From Mactra quadrangularis (Eukaryota; Mollusca; Bivalvia; Venerida; Mactridae), in contig CM046309.1 of the NCBI GenBank assembly GCA_025267735.1, positions 31,657,202-31,721,201 of the forward strand: a DNA stretch of 64,000 nucleotides, given 5' to 3'. The first letter of the stretch is position 1; each line of letters starts with the position of its first letter. Under the pieces are notes generated by a model, which searched no databases, was not told where the DNA came from, and was given only the letters and a program-made list of their open reading frames with translations. Shown in pieces: positions 1-13,500 of this stretch. The position numbers and the translations under genes are program-made.

Positions 1-1099
1 ATGTATACATTAACGTTTACCCAATTTTGTGCATACTCAAACCGTTGAATAGAACTGACCATGAATTTCACGATTTTAGACATTGTTTTTTTTTATTTTC
101 GCAATTATTTCGTTTAAACGTACAATGTAATATCATTTCAAAATAAGTATTTCGAAATTTCACTTCAGGGACTCCCTAGAATTTATAAAATTCTTAAAAT
201 TATAAACGAATATTAAGTCCATATATATTAAATAGCGGACCTTGAGTACATAATTTTTTATATAAATTCTACAGAGAAATACCCCCTTCCCTTATACAAT
301 AGAAATATTATGTTGATAAATTATTATATTTTATTTTAATCCCGATTGCATCAACATGTAGTAAAAAGAAAGCTTTTACGCGAGAAATTTGTGGAACTAC
401 TTTTCTGTGCGCAGAACAATATTGTCAGCAGCGAGCCACGGTATTTCACATGGTAAATCTCCTGTTCAAATTGTCTTTTTAAGATCACTAACTACGTAAC
501 GTGGTAAGTACAAAGTTGTACTTTTATCGTACAAACTGTATGCATGTCATACACATTTACGTCTTATTATCATACGAATGTACATCTAGTCAAACATTAG
601 TATACTTGTTTAATAAACACATTTTTGTTTCAGTGATATAATTGGTTTTATCATTACATATTCAACATTGACATAGACCATTCAACATGATTATTAAAAG
701 TTGTAAATCACATTTTAATTGACATTTCAGTACTAACAAAGGTTTTTGAGATTTTACGATGTATGTAGACAAAAACCGTACGTGACTTATTAAATTTATC
801 TAATTCATACTCTGATCTACTTATCAAGGACAAGTAATCCATGCACCTCTAAAACATCTATCACAGCTCCAATATTAATGTTCTGCTATACATAGTATTG
901 TACTCATGTAATGTATTGTCAGTTACCGAACTGTAACGTTATGGACATTGTTCAAAGAACGACATTAAGATTTGCGTTTAAACTAACTGTATTGAACGAA
1001 TACTAAAACAAATTAAATCTATGAATGTACAATTCATGTATATACTAAAACTGATACGCTTTGATACACTGGATACTGTTTTTGATATCATGCATGAAG

Positions 1100-1514
1100 G
1101 ATAGGAGGACTATTTTGCTAACATATTACACGCACGAGATGCATAAATAAATCAGGGTCATAGGACATTTGTTTCCACGCAGGAAATAGTTGTAGTTCGG
1201 TTTTCAGGTGTCTGAAAGGGGTTAAGGAATTGTTGCTTCTGTCAGCTTAGTCGATCAGTTAGAATTGCTATTTACATACTGACAGGAAGTTGTATCATTC
1301 CTGTATACCATCAGCTCTCAAGCCGTCGGTAAATACGAAGATGTATTGTTTCATGGTCCAACAACCATTTACAATTAATACGTAAGCTTCAAATATTTTA
1401 TTTTTCAACCCGGAAGATTTGGTAAATGAATATATGTACGAGATGCAAGCTTTCACAGTCTGCATTCACCAGTTATATATCGTGTGCACAATTCATTCTT
1501 TTTATAAAGAAAAC
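1100..1514 (+). promoter_or_regulatory. Conserved 5' flank of gene A (promoter/5' UTR candidate)
   Basis: Well conserved with 33560-33959 upstream of gene B, including a stretch around 1185-1330 ending in a TACTGACAG(G/A)AAGTTGTATC block. No conserved TATA box: a TTATATAT at about 1474 is altered in B. The transcription start cannot be fixed from sequence alone. Confidence 0.3.
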
Positions 1515-1538
1515 ATGTTAGGAGTATATTTTCTAGCA
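1515..1538 (+). CDS. Gene A exon 1: first half of signal peptide
   Basis: Encodes MLGVYFLA and ends in phase 0 at a consensus gtaagt donor. The hydrophobic stretch continues in exon 2 (ILSSVYLMGCYG), completing a signal peptide of about 20 residues. Gene B has the same layout (MLGFYFFA). Confidence 0.75.
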
Positions 1539-4500
1539 GTAAGTGTTTTGTTTTAATTTAATTAATATATCTGTACCATAGGTACTCACTAATAAGATAA
1601 TAAATTTATTTTGTGAAGGTACTCTTGTGATCCTCAGAAGGTAAAGATATCAAATGACATTCGTTGAATCATCGTTGTTCATTGATAGATCATTTCTCTC
1701 GGCGTCTTTATGATACCCTGTCTATTGAAGATTCATTCTCATTATATCAGACAAACGAAACATGCCGTACTAGAGAACTAGAACAAACATCCCTATCTAT
1801 TGGTTGAAAAAAGGAAAAAAGGCTACTACAACTGAAATCATTGTTTCTCCGTGCTCTTTAATTAAAAAATAAAGACGATCTGCGGTGTTTAAACCGTAAT
1901 AAATAAAGTAATGCGCGGTTAATTTTTCCTACATTAAATACTTCTAAGACTATATCAATTAAATCCACTTGAAATTCAACAGGGGCAATTCTTGGTTCAT
2001 TGACATAAAGAGATCAGCGCTGCTTTTACAAAATGATATATGTCTACTATTTGTTGAGTATAAAGTGTGTATGGAATTAAGTCATACATCTCAAACTTAA
2101 TTTTTTTTACAACAGTACTGTTTTACCTGACGCTTTGTATTCTTTTTAATACCCCTATCTGTTTACCTTCAATTTGAAATGTCATTCCCCTTTAGAAAAT
2201 TAAATATCAGATTTTTTTACCAAGCGGAAGTTTTTAACGTACACAATTATAATACGATAGTATAAAAAGGCTACATAAATGCGCAATTCAAGCGTAACAT
2301 CCAATTTTACTATTGCTATGCCGAAACTGTAACCCATTTGATTCGTTAACAGACGTATTTAGTCTAGCAATGACACACGCACTCTCGACCGATAACGACC
2401 GATAACAACCTCACCTTATATCTATATATAGACTCTCGTACTTCTGTCGATTAAAAGATTTAAGGAAAGGGTTTAAAGATTATACATTGATGAATTGGTT
2501 AGATAAGATAACAATATGAGGTTTAAAATTGGGTTGTGTTACGTCATAAGATTATTAACATGTCATACTGTAATTCTGAACGAAGCATTGACCAAGTTTC
2601 GCTTTCATCAATGTTTGTGACTAAAGCACGAAACTGAACAAAGAATATATAAAGAACTTTCAATCTCACCAAACCTTTAAATAGGATTGTGATGCCCCGT
2701 ACTATGCAAAAATCACCATATATGGTTGTTAGTTGGTTGGTTGTTACGGTTGTAATGTCTCATGTTAATACTTTGTTTGTTTGTTGGGTTTAACGCCGTA
2801 GCCCACCGCCGTAGGTCAGCCCACCTACTCACTGCTTTTGGAAAGGCTAAAGCTCTTAACTTGGCTGTTAGCCAACTATTGGGCGCATACTTTCGCCAGT
2901 GACTGTATACTGCCTAAATGATTTAGAAGCAGTGGTAGGAGGGAGAATGGCCGTAGAAAGTATTTCATGACCAAGCTCCACGAAAGTATGCCCCGCCCGA
3001 GAATCGAACCCACGACAGTTCAGTTGACATGCGCGCTACCGACTGAGCTAGCCGGGAAGCTTGTTAAAACTTTGATAGATTACCTGATTACCAGGATTGG
3101 AAACTTAACTAAATAATTTTTTGATTAGGGTGGTCATTCAGAACTCATGTATACTTTAAAGTAAGTTCTCTATAAAGAAAAAAACAGAACAGAACAATGC
3201 TTTTATATTCTCAAACTTCTAAGGTTACACATGAGATAGAGATTAACAACATGTACGTGTAAACCGAGCTAAATTATTCAAACTTGATTATGATCGTTTG
3301 TATCAATAGAAGGTTAGATAAAGGGGCTAAGCTAGTTAATTAAGTTAAGTATAGTTAAAGCTTGTAGACTCCCTATACAATATTTATGTGTCTGTGGTAT
3401 TTAGTATTACATGATAACGTTTGTTGTGTAAAATATTTATTACAATTTTCAGGTATTAACTGCGTTATATTTTATTGGCAGACAATGCTTGTCAAGTTAA
3501 TTATCTATTCTTACTTTCAGATATTATCAAGCGTTTACTTGATGGGATGTTATGGAGCTACATTGGGAGAGGCTTGTAATGATACTATAGATTGCACTGG
3601 TACATACCAATTTTGTAGTACAACATGTAAATGTAGCACTGGTTACTCTCCAAGTGGTCCTAATTGCTATGCTGGTATGTCAACACTGTTTGAATGAAGT
3701 TGAAAACTAATGAAATCTTGCTATAAACAACTAAATTTACTATGTAAAACCTATGAATAAACAGTAAAACGTTTCAACCATAATCAAACATAATGATATT
3801 ACATTCGCAACTGAAAGGATAAACATATTGTCTTCAAATGGAATAAAGTTTTATTGTTGAAATATAGATACCTGAGAAAGTGGATTGTTATTATTTAGAT
3901 ATTGTGTTGTTCCTAGTGGTATGTTTTATTGGTATTGTTGTGTCTCTTTACAGAACTTGGATATAGTTGTATGTTTAACACAGAATGTAATGATGTTAAT
4001 GCTGTATGTTCTGGTAGTATATGTACATGTGATACAACAACACATTATGATTCTAATGGAGAAAATACTCTTGGTGGTTCTTGTGTCAACAGTATGTATG
4101 TTTTAGTAAATTTTTCTGATTAAGAAAGTTTCTACTACAAATTATTTTGGACGATTGTTAAACAGAAAGAGCCAAACAAATAATAATTAAGTACTTATAG
4201 TAAGGCTTAACACCACGACCTATGCGTGCGAGTTTGATGCTGTATCAATTGAGTTAATATGACTGGTTTATTTCGTATAAATATATATATGTATATAATA
4301 TATGTATGTAGTATTTTTGCCTATATTTACTCTTTATGGCCATACTTCCACTGCACTAAGTTGGAAAGAGTCAGGTGGTATTTTCTATTTTCAATGGAAA
4401 TATTCTTAACTCTGTAAATTTTTGTTAATAAAAAGTGTTAAATGCTTATTAGTGATATACAAAATCGGGTGTATGTGCATAATGCTATTAGTTAAAAGTA

Positions 4501-7500
4501 TTTAAGCATCCACAGGCGCAGTATGGCCGACTGATGTAATTTGTTTTTATATCGTCACCCATTGACGTCAAATTTGACATGAAGATTGATTTGATCAGTA
4601 GAAGACTTATATTTATACAATCGCCACCACAACTGGACTGGAGATCCTTTGCACCATTAGGCTTCTAACTTTGTATTAAAGTTTGCTTTGACTTGTAGGA
4701 GACCCTTATGATTTTGGGGTCACTGTATCTTAAGTCAATGTCGCTTAACATTAATTTCTTAATTGCATAAAATGTCCCATATATTTAGAATCAATTCAAC
4801 TGCAAAATGTTTACTTGATAATAAACTGTACAGTGTTCTGCAGGACATTTTTCTTTAGGTGTATATAACTCGAAACTGGAATTAACTAAAATTTTATATG
4901 TTATCATAACTAGCATTTTCATTCTCAAATAAAAAATCCGAGTTTTCTTCAAATGCATAACATACTTTCCATAGACATGCAATGCAAATTTTTAAGCCAA
5001 AATAAGGGTTTTGTTAAATGGTTACGTGCCATAATCAGAACAGCCATAAAACAGTAGATACAAAACTAAAGCTAAATATAATGCCCTGACACTGAATTTA
5101 TTGTTTAATCAATTAGCTTAAACTGTACTTAAAAACTTCACTCATGTTTGCATCACTTGTTTAATTCAAAAGACAGACCTCCACCTCACAATTAAGCAGA
5201 CCGTCGAATGTTTATTTAAGCGTTACATTTACAGTAAGCGCACGAGATTTATACAAATTCATTTTAAGTATGACAATGCTTTAATCAGAACAGCCTATTA
5301 TCCCTCCCGCTGGATTTGTGATAAAATTGCAAATGGTGTGCATTACATTCTATTAGAAAGTATTTTATCTACCAGTAAAAAATCTAAGAATCAAAATCCT
5401 AGAAGAAAGGAAAAGTTGAAATAAGAAAAGTTTAGCAAAATCAATGTTGTAGTTATATATATATATTTACAGTTTATAAAGATCCAAATTCATATATTCT
5501 GAATATATATTTTATTTTTTTGTACATATTGTTATTCATTGTGTTACCATCCTTTCTAAGTTTACATGTTCTAGTATCAATCATCACTGTGAGGTTGTAA
5601 ATCACCTTTAGTGATAGTTCTAATTTTATATGAAATGATGTATGAATTTCCCAAGCTTATAATGTTGAAGACATAATCTATTACTTATCTTAATTTAAAA
5701 GGAATATCATATGGAGGTGGTTGTTCACTTGTTGATTGTCCATCCAGAGTATTAGCCTTTTTTGGAGGAGTGAGTAGGTTGACTGACCGCTGTTATATGA
5801 CCTATACAATGTGACGCTACGGCGTTAAACCCAACAAACAAACAAACAAACAAACACGTATCATTCAATCAAACATCCCAACTAATCAACAAGTGACAAA
5901 TGTTTATGTTGTTGCTTTATAAAAAATCTAGTTTTAGTATGTTTAATCTTGCTGCAAATGCTTTTCTTCAAAGCTTACATTTAAACCAAGAGAACTGCCT
6001 ATGCTTCATGTGGTTTACTTGAAATTGCATTTCAGTTGTGGTGTAGCCACCCAAATATATTTCCATTAAAATAATTATTCGTTATTTCCATGTTGGGTCA
6101 TACGAACATTTAGCTTAGCAGACAAATAAACTGCTAGTGATTGATTCTCTGCACTATTTAAATTCTACATTATTAGATAAATGCAGCTAAGCCAAAATTT
6201 GAAAGCGCTTAATTTCAGCGCTTTCAGCGCTTTGATAAAAATTGCTTTTTACTTCCATATAGCAGAATTATTAGATTACCGGTAGAATAAATGTAGTTAT
6301 CAGATAAGTTGTTGATGCTTTTTTAAGTTTGTCCCTCCAAATGTTCGTCTTACAGTGTTTAAAGACATGTATACACTAGCTAGATGAATTGTAATCTTTA
6401 ATTAATTAATCTTTAATATCAATAGTATGTTTTTCAATCATACTAGGTACATGTGTCAAACATTGTAGAGCATTGTCAATATTTAAAAAGCAAACAATGT
6501 ATAAAATATATACATACTATTTCAGAGGTAGAGTTAGGACAGTCTTGTTCATCTGATACAGGATGTAAAGGTAGTAATACAAAATGTGATACTTCCTCAA
6601 CACAGAAATGTGTATGTGATACTGGTTACTATGACACAACAGGAACATCAGATGTTGGTGGAACTTGCTTGCTTAGTAAGTATTATATATATAACATAAG
6701 ACCTGTGTGAGTGATTGTGGATATAAATAAATTTAGGACTTGAATATATCCTTCTGTGTAGCTGTAAGTGATATTATATTTTAATAATCAGCAATATTAA
6801 CTGTCATCCCAGACCATGTGCTACTTGTATCATGATAGAACCTGCAGCTTAGAATACACGTTGATTGTATTGCTTTACATATTTCATATCTCCCTTGTCA
6901 GAGTACCGCGATATTAAGTCAGAATTTTGTATCGTGTACAAGGGCTTTTATTAGTAAGGGCATATTTTCGCAAAAAAATCGCACTTAAGAAAATCAGTGC
7001 CACTATGGTTGAAACTAAATCCGTGTGAAAATTACAGACTATACCATTAATATATAAACATATTTCAGAGGTGGAGTTAGGATATTCTTGTCCATCTGAT
7101 GCAGCTTGTAAAGGTGGAAATACAAAATGTAGCTCCTCAGGAAAATGTGAATGTGATACTAGTTTCTATGACAACACAGGAACATCAGATGTTGGTGGAT
7201 CTTGTGTACCTAGTAAGTAAAATGTTTGTAATATAATTCCTTTGGATCGATGTAGGTTTTGTTAACCAGAAAATTAAAATATTTCGACAGACTAACTGAG
7301 AGTAATATTCTAGATAAAAATGGAGTATGCTCTATAGGTAAGCGATTCTTTAACAAATTAATGATTTTTGTTATTCCAAATACTGCATGTCTAAATCTCC
7401 TTCTTTTTTGTTTTATTGTTTACTTTTTGTGCAATCATAGTATAAAGGCATTCTTTCTTTAGTGAAAACTCAACCAAATCGTCTTTTTTCTTTTTAAAGA

Positions 7501-10500
7501 ACTTTTGTTGACTCCTTGTGAAAGTAACAATTCCGATTATTTGTCGAGTTAAGCTTAAATTGTTCCAACTATTGTAAATAATTAAAGTTGTTCTAAGTGG
7601 GATTAACAGCATAAACTTCTTTTACTGAATGCATGTCATACATCATGTATTTGGATGTCGTATCATTTGACCAGTATTCTGTTTTTGGCATTTTTGGAAG
7701 AAATTGGAATATTTATTTAATTTAATATCAATTGTTTATTGTGTCAGTTGGTAGGCCACATCTTGTCCACTTTATAGCTGGCAACCCATGTAAATGTTCG
7801 ACATGAAATTTTAAATGATGTTTTACTGTGCCATTTATGATGTTTGGGACAATGTTTAATGCCACTTGACAATGTTACACTGGATTGTTACCCCCTGATG
7901 ACCTGAATAACAAACATCATGAACTGGGTTCAAAATAGCCTTCCTAGTATTATGAAAAATGTTTAAGGAAATTTGGTGTTGTTGCCAGGGGTTCAGGTTA
8001 TTATGTTTTTCGTTTGTAAAACCATCTGTAAAGTTTTGAAGATAAATAATACATTTTTGTCAAGTATTGTAAACTTATAATTAGAGACGTTGTTTTGCTT
8101 GAGACTAAATATTTAATTTGGTAAATGTTGTATGTTCTAACAGCTAATATTAATCAAAGCATTAAAGACACTGGAGTTGTTTGACATAGAAAACATGTTG
8201 TGCTTCGGTCCCTTAATGTGCTCAAAATGTGAAAAAAATATGTAGAATAAGATTTCGTTTCTTGAAACATAGACTGTAGAGCTTTCTTTGTATGAAATCT
8301 TCAAAATGGTGCCATTTGTACTTGTAAACTGTACATGAAAATCCAATTTTCATTGAATTATCCCAAAAAACGACATCCCAATGTTCAGGTAAAACTAATT
8401 TAGAAATTGATTAAAATGCATAGTCCTATAATTGCACAGGCATAATAATCATAGAAGAGTACAGGGAAATACAATTGAATGTTCAAACAAATTAATTGGA
8501 TATGTTACTAATATGTAACAGAACCACCTGTATACATTCAATAGTGTCACACACGGCGAAAAAATCTACAACTTGTATCAATATTTATTGCATTTAACTT
8601 ATAATAAGTAATTATCAAGTAATGATAAGTGTTTTTAAATTTGCAACAGAACTTTTAACTTCAATTCATTACCATATCAGAGCTATGAGAAAAATACAAC
8701 GTGGAACAATTTGGCCAATAATCCTAATAATCTGTTTAATTTCCCATCCATTGATCTATATTAGAGTTCAACATAAACTAACTGGTCAGTACGATACGAC
8801 GTTAAGCATCATGGGTAAAAATGTCTAAATACCTGAAACCACGTGACAATTTTTACATGTAACTCAATAAATGAAATATGTTTTTGAGATTTCGCAATAT
8901 GATATTGCTATCGATAAAAGTAATGTGCAAGTTAAATAAAACTTTTATACTGGTCATTTAATGTCCATAAGAAAGTGTTTTCATCTTCTGGCAATCATGA
9001 CACAGACCTTTGAAAACGAAATTAGGATACGCTACGGATAATATACCCATTGAGGTTTGAAAGCACCTTGTATCTATGGATAGGTATTCCTGTAGTTATT
9101 AGCCAGCATTTTTTACAATTTTATCATCATGATTATATCTTTAAAAAAACGGGAAAAAACATACAACGGTTTTATATTCATGTATACACCGCTCTACTTT
9201 CTGTGCGTTGTTGTCGTGCGATATGAGTTAAGCGTCTAAGCCAAGATATGTTTTATCGTCTACGTATAGAATGAGAGATAAATGCGTCACACCCTTTCAA
9301 ATTGGGATTCACCACAGGGAAAATTCACTGTTGTATATATTTTCAGTGTTTGGTTAAAAGTAATTTTTACAATATTAATTATCAAAACCTTTCTCAGTAA
9401 TACACATGCTTGAAGAGTTGAGTTCCTTCATGTACCTCAAAAAGTAGATTTTGTAGTAAGCTTGCAATACTAATTCATAAAAATGTTTCAAAACTCTGTA
9501 TATCATAGGTTTGAGGAGTTGAGCCCCGTCGTGTACCTCAAAAAGTAGAATCCGTAGTAAGGTTACTACGCCGATTTCTCAAATTGGCGTATATAATTGT
9601 TCGACAAGCGAACAACTAATAAGGCCTATATAAACAGTAACTTATTTTTGATATGTTATGTTAGAAACCATACATGTCAATATGTTTTTACTTTGTATAT
9701 TTCTTTTAAAACAGAGGAACAGTTAGGAGCTCCATGCACATTATCTACAGACTGTGCCGATAGTAATGCTGAATGTAGCTCACAGAAATGTACATGTAAA
9801 TCTGGTTACTTCAAGGTCTTGTAATAGACTTGTGCGGATGAAGGTGGAGTGTAAACATGGACAGTCGATTCCGAAGATTTATGAGGGGGCATCTAAAAAA
9901 TATTTACATACAAAAAGACATAAATATCAGTATATCAGCTTTGAGGTTATTAATTTTGCGAGGCGTTCGTTTAAAACATCCCAAAAGTTATAACAACTTA
10001 AAACAATATCTGTAGACATACTACCATCTTTATGGAAAAATACAAAATGACATGTAATGGGTTAATCACTTATGTTAACTTATTTGCAATACTACCAATA
10101 TAATTACGTCCTATATCCGTTCCTCTGCATAATAGTGCAATACAAATACCACACAGACAGCATGCCACGCGGATGCCTCCAAATACTTCTTTTACACTTG
10201 TATTTCTTTATCTGCGCGATTTATTTTTTTCCGATTTTGACAACGAGTGAATTAAATAAAAGCATTTGTTAATTATGCCTACTGTTTACTTATTTTATCA
10301 CATATTTACACAGTTACGGTTATAAAGTAATGTATAACTCAATATAAAATGATTTAGCCTAAATCAAACAAGTTTTGTGAAGTGAATTTCGTGCGAAAAC
10401 TTATTAAAACTCGTTATGACCGTCAGACGCGTAGATAGTTTTACACATATATACATACTGACGAGAAAAAGGAACGACTCATCAAAGGCTTAGAAATACA

Positions 10501-13500
10501 GAAACGATTGCTGATTGGCCACGCTTATACAGACTGCGTTTATTGCCGGTACGACCAGGCAAATATTTACACCAGCTTATTAGCGTGATAAATTTATCAC
10601 TATGCCACTATTGGTTAAATGGTAACGGTAAACGCCAAAAAAATGATTTTGAGAACAGCGAATGGTCTGGTGTATGCCGTACCCCGTACTTGATCTAAAT
10701 GTTTGTTACCATCTTAAATCAGAACAACTTATGTGGGCTTGTTACAATCTCAGCTAGCGTTGGCAGAATGTCGGCTTATAGAACTTCAACAGACGTATCG
10801 GTATCTTAAAACGATTTCATGAACTTTCAATTTGATTGAACACCCATGTTCGTAAGGGTGGTTACGACGACAACAGCTGACTTTCAGGAAGTGGATTGAG
10901 ATTTATCCAACGATATCTGCATGTGAAGCATTTGTATTGTCTTTATAAATTGTGACAGTAAAAAAAATTCTTAATGACTACGAATTTTTTTAGATAATAT
11001 AACTTGCAAGCAGATATTCTTGTTGCCTTTTAACTCTAAAAAATATTTCCGAGTTGTGTGAGGCGTTTCTTTTTGCATCAGTTTAAATTTTGTGAAGTCC
11101 ATAGACTTTCACGCGCTGCTTTCTCGAATAAATTTCGGGAAAACGATGTGATGTATCCATGCTATTTTCCAAACACTTTTAAGCGCTTTAATCGGCTGAG
11201 GGGCGCCACCGTAGTCAACACAAATAATAAATGTTTGATAAGCGTGGCCTTAAAAGTGATGTTCAGTAAGAATATGTATTATTCCTTTGAGAAAACCCCT
11301 CATTTTTTTCTCATATCCACTGTTCATGTTCACATCGGGTTTTAACCCGCACAAGACTAATATTAGTTATTCCTATGTGTTTTTACTTTTTTCTACCCAT
11401 AGAGGCGTTTTGATTAATATTAGTATATTTCTGTTGAGAAATATTTTATTTGATATTTTGGATAACTGAACTGAATGTATTGTATCAAATTCTTATATTT
11501 CAAATATTTCTTGACGCTAATGTCATTAGAATGGCCAAAAAGGTATATATATTTTAAAACAATCTGCCAGTTATATGATGTTATATACATTTAAAACTTA
11601 ATCCCTTTTACTAGGTTTTTGTATAAGATAAATTGAAACCCAAATAGACTTGAAACATTTAGAAGAAAAAAAACATGGTTTAAGCTTGTAAGCATACAAT
11701 TATACAAAAAAGATTTTACTTTTAAAAAAACACACATTTGATATGATAGATATCCAATATGGTGTTTATGACATACTCTCTAGACAATACAAAAATAAGC
11801 TCAGATTGAAGTATAAAAAAGCATGGATTTAAGAATTTTGTAAGTTCAATGTTGTAATGATGGTTGGTTATTTAAACATTTTATACATATTGTTTTGAAA
11901 TCAAATGAAATATTTACTTACCAATTGTATCAATTTATCATTCACTTCTTGTTTCAGAGATAAACCTTGGATCTACATGTCCAAATCCCACTAGTACTGG
12001 TGTACTGTCAACTGGTTCTTGTATAGATTCAAAAGCTTTATGTCAAAAAAATGGAACAACATACACATGTAGTTGTAGAAGTACTTATTATGATGACAAT
12101 GGTGTTAATGTTCAAGGTGGAAATTGTGCAAAAAGTATGTTCCTTTAATATTAGTTGTTTCCTGTGGTTTAAACATTCATTAGCTATTCCCTTTCCTTGT
12201 CTTTGTTTTGTTATATATTTTAGCACATTTTTAGAAATTTTTGAAGATAAGTGACAGTAGATTATTTTCATGTTTTCTTGTTTTTATGGTTTTAAATATT
12301 CTTTTCAAGGTATTTTCAACGTCAATGAATCTATTTCAATCCATTCTTTACAAGACTTTTTGTTCTTACCTGTTATATATTGATATTATTAAGCAATATG
12401 TTTGTATTGAAGGACAAAAAATCAAACTATTGATAAACTAAGAACATTTTATTGACACATTTTTATAATTTATCTTTAAATCATATTTACAGAGATTCAA
12501 CTTGGTTATCAATGTCCTATACCAACAAACACTGTACCAAACACAACTACTTGTTATGATAGAATAGCTACATGTATACCTGATGGTAACATTTACAAAT
12601 GTCTATGTCCTAGTGATTATTATGATAGTAATGGTGTAAACACAGTTGGTGGTCAATGCTTGCCAAGTAAGATATTCTCTAGTTTATCTAAGTTGAGACT
12701 TTATTTAATTGTTTCTAAGTTAGTGTATACTTTTGTCTATTCCAAAAACAGTGATGCAGTTATGTAAGTACTGGCAAATATCAGTTTAAACATTAAAAGT
12801 TTAACTAAATCTTGATTTCAGAATATTTTTATTCAGTGTTGTATTTGTTGGTTAGTTATTTTAAAATTATATGCGTCTTGTTTAGAAATATATTAAATTG
12901 TTTGTTTGAGATGTTGCATCAATTTATTTTTTACTGTTTGTTTCAGAGACAACCCTTGGATCTTCTTGTCCAAATCCCTCTGTTACTGGTGTACTGTCGA
13001 CTGATTCTTGTAAAGATTCAAATGCTTTATGTCAACAAAGTGGATCAACATATACATGTAGTTGTAGAAGTACTTATTATGATGACAATGGTGTAAATGT
13101 TCAAGGTGGAAGTTGTGAAATCAGTATGTTCCTTTCATATTAGTTATTTTCAGTTTTGTTTTGGTTTTTCTTCCAATAGAGGCGTTTTTATTAATAGTAG
13201 TAATTTCTGTTAATTAATACTTTATTTGATTTTTAGGTAACCTGAACTGTATGTTTTGAATCACAGTCTTATACTTTAAATAGTTATTGATGCTGATCTC
13301 ATTAGAATGGTCAAAATGTACATCCATTTGTTTTAAAATCAGCCAGTTATATGATGTTATATACATTTAAAATTAATCCCTTTTGCTAGTTTTTTGTATA
13401 AGGTAATTTCAAACCTAAATAGGCTTGAAACATGTGAAAAATGAATAAATATCCTTAACATTAAGAAAGAATAAAAACACATGGTTTAATCTTGTAAGCA

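Noticed and set aside
3386..3520. Upstream extension of exon 2 to ATG 3386
   Set aside because: Contains the polypyrimidine tract and acceptor. The paralogue has no open frame there and splices at the same place.
12038..12271. Antisense frames over EGF exons (also 13848-14081)
   Set aside because: They are mirror images of the type I exon and its identical copy; the plus-strand frame has the cysteine pattern and splice sites.
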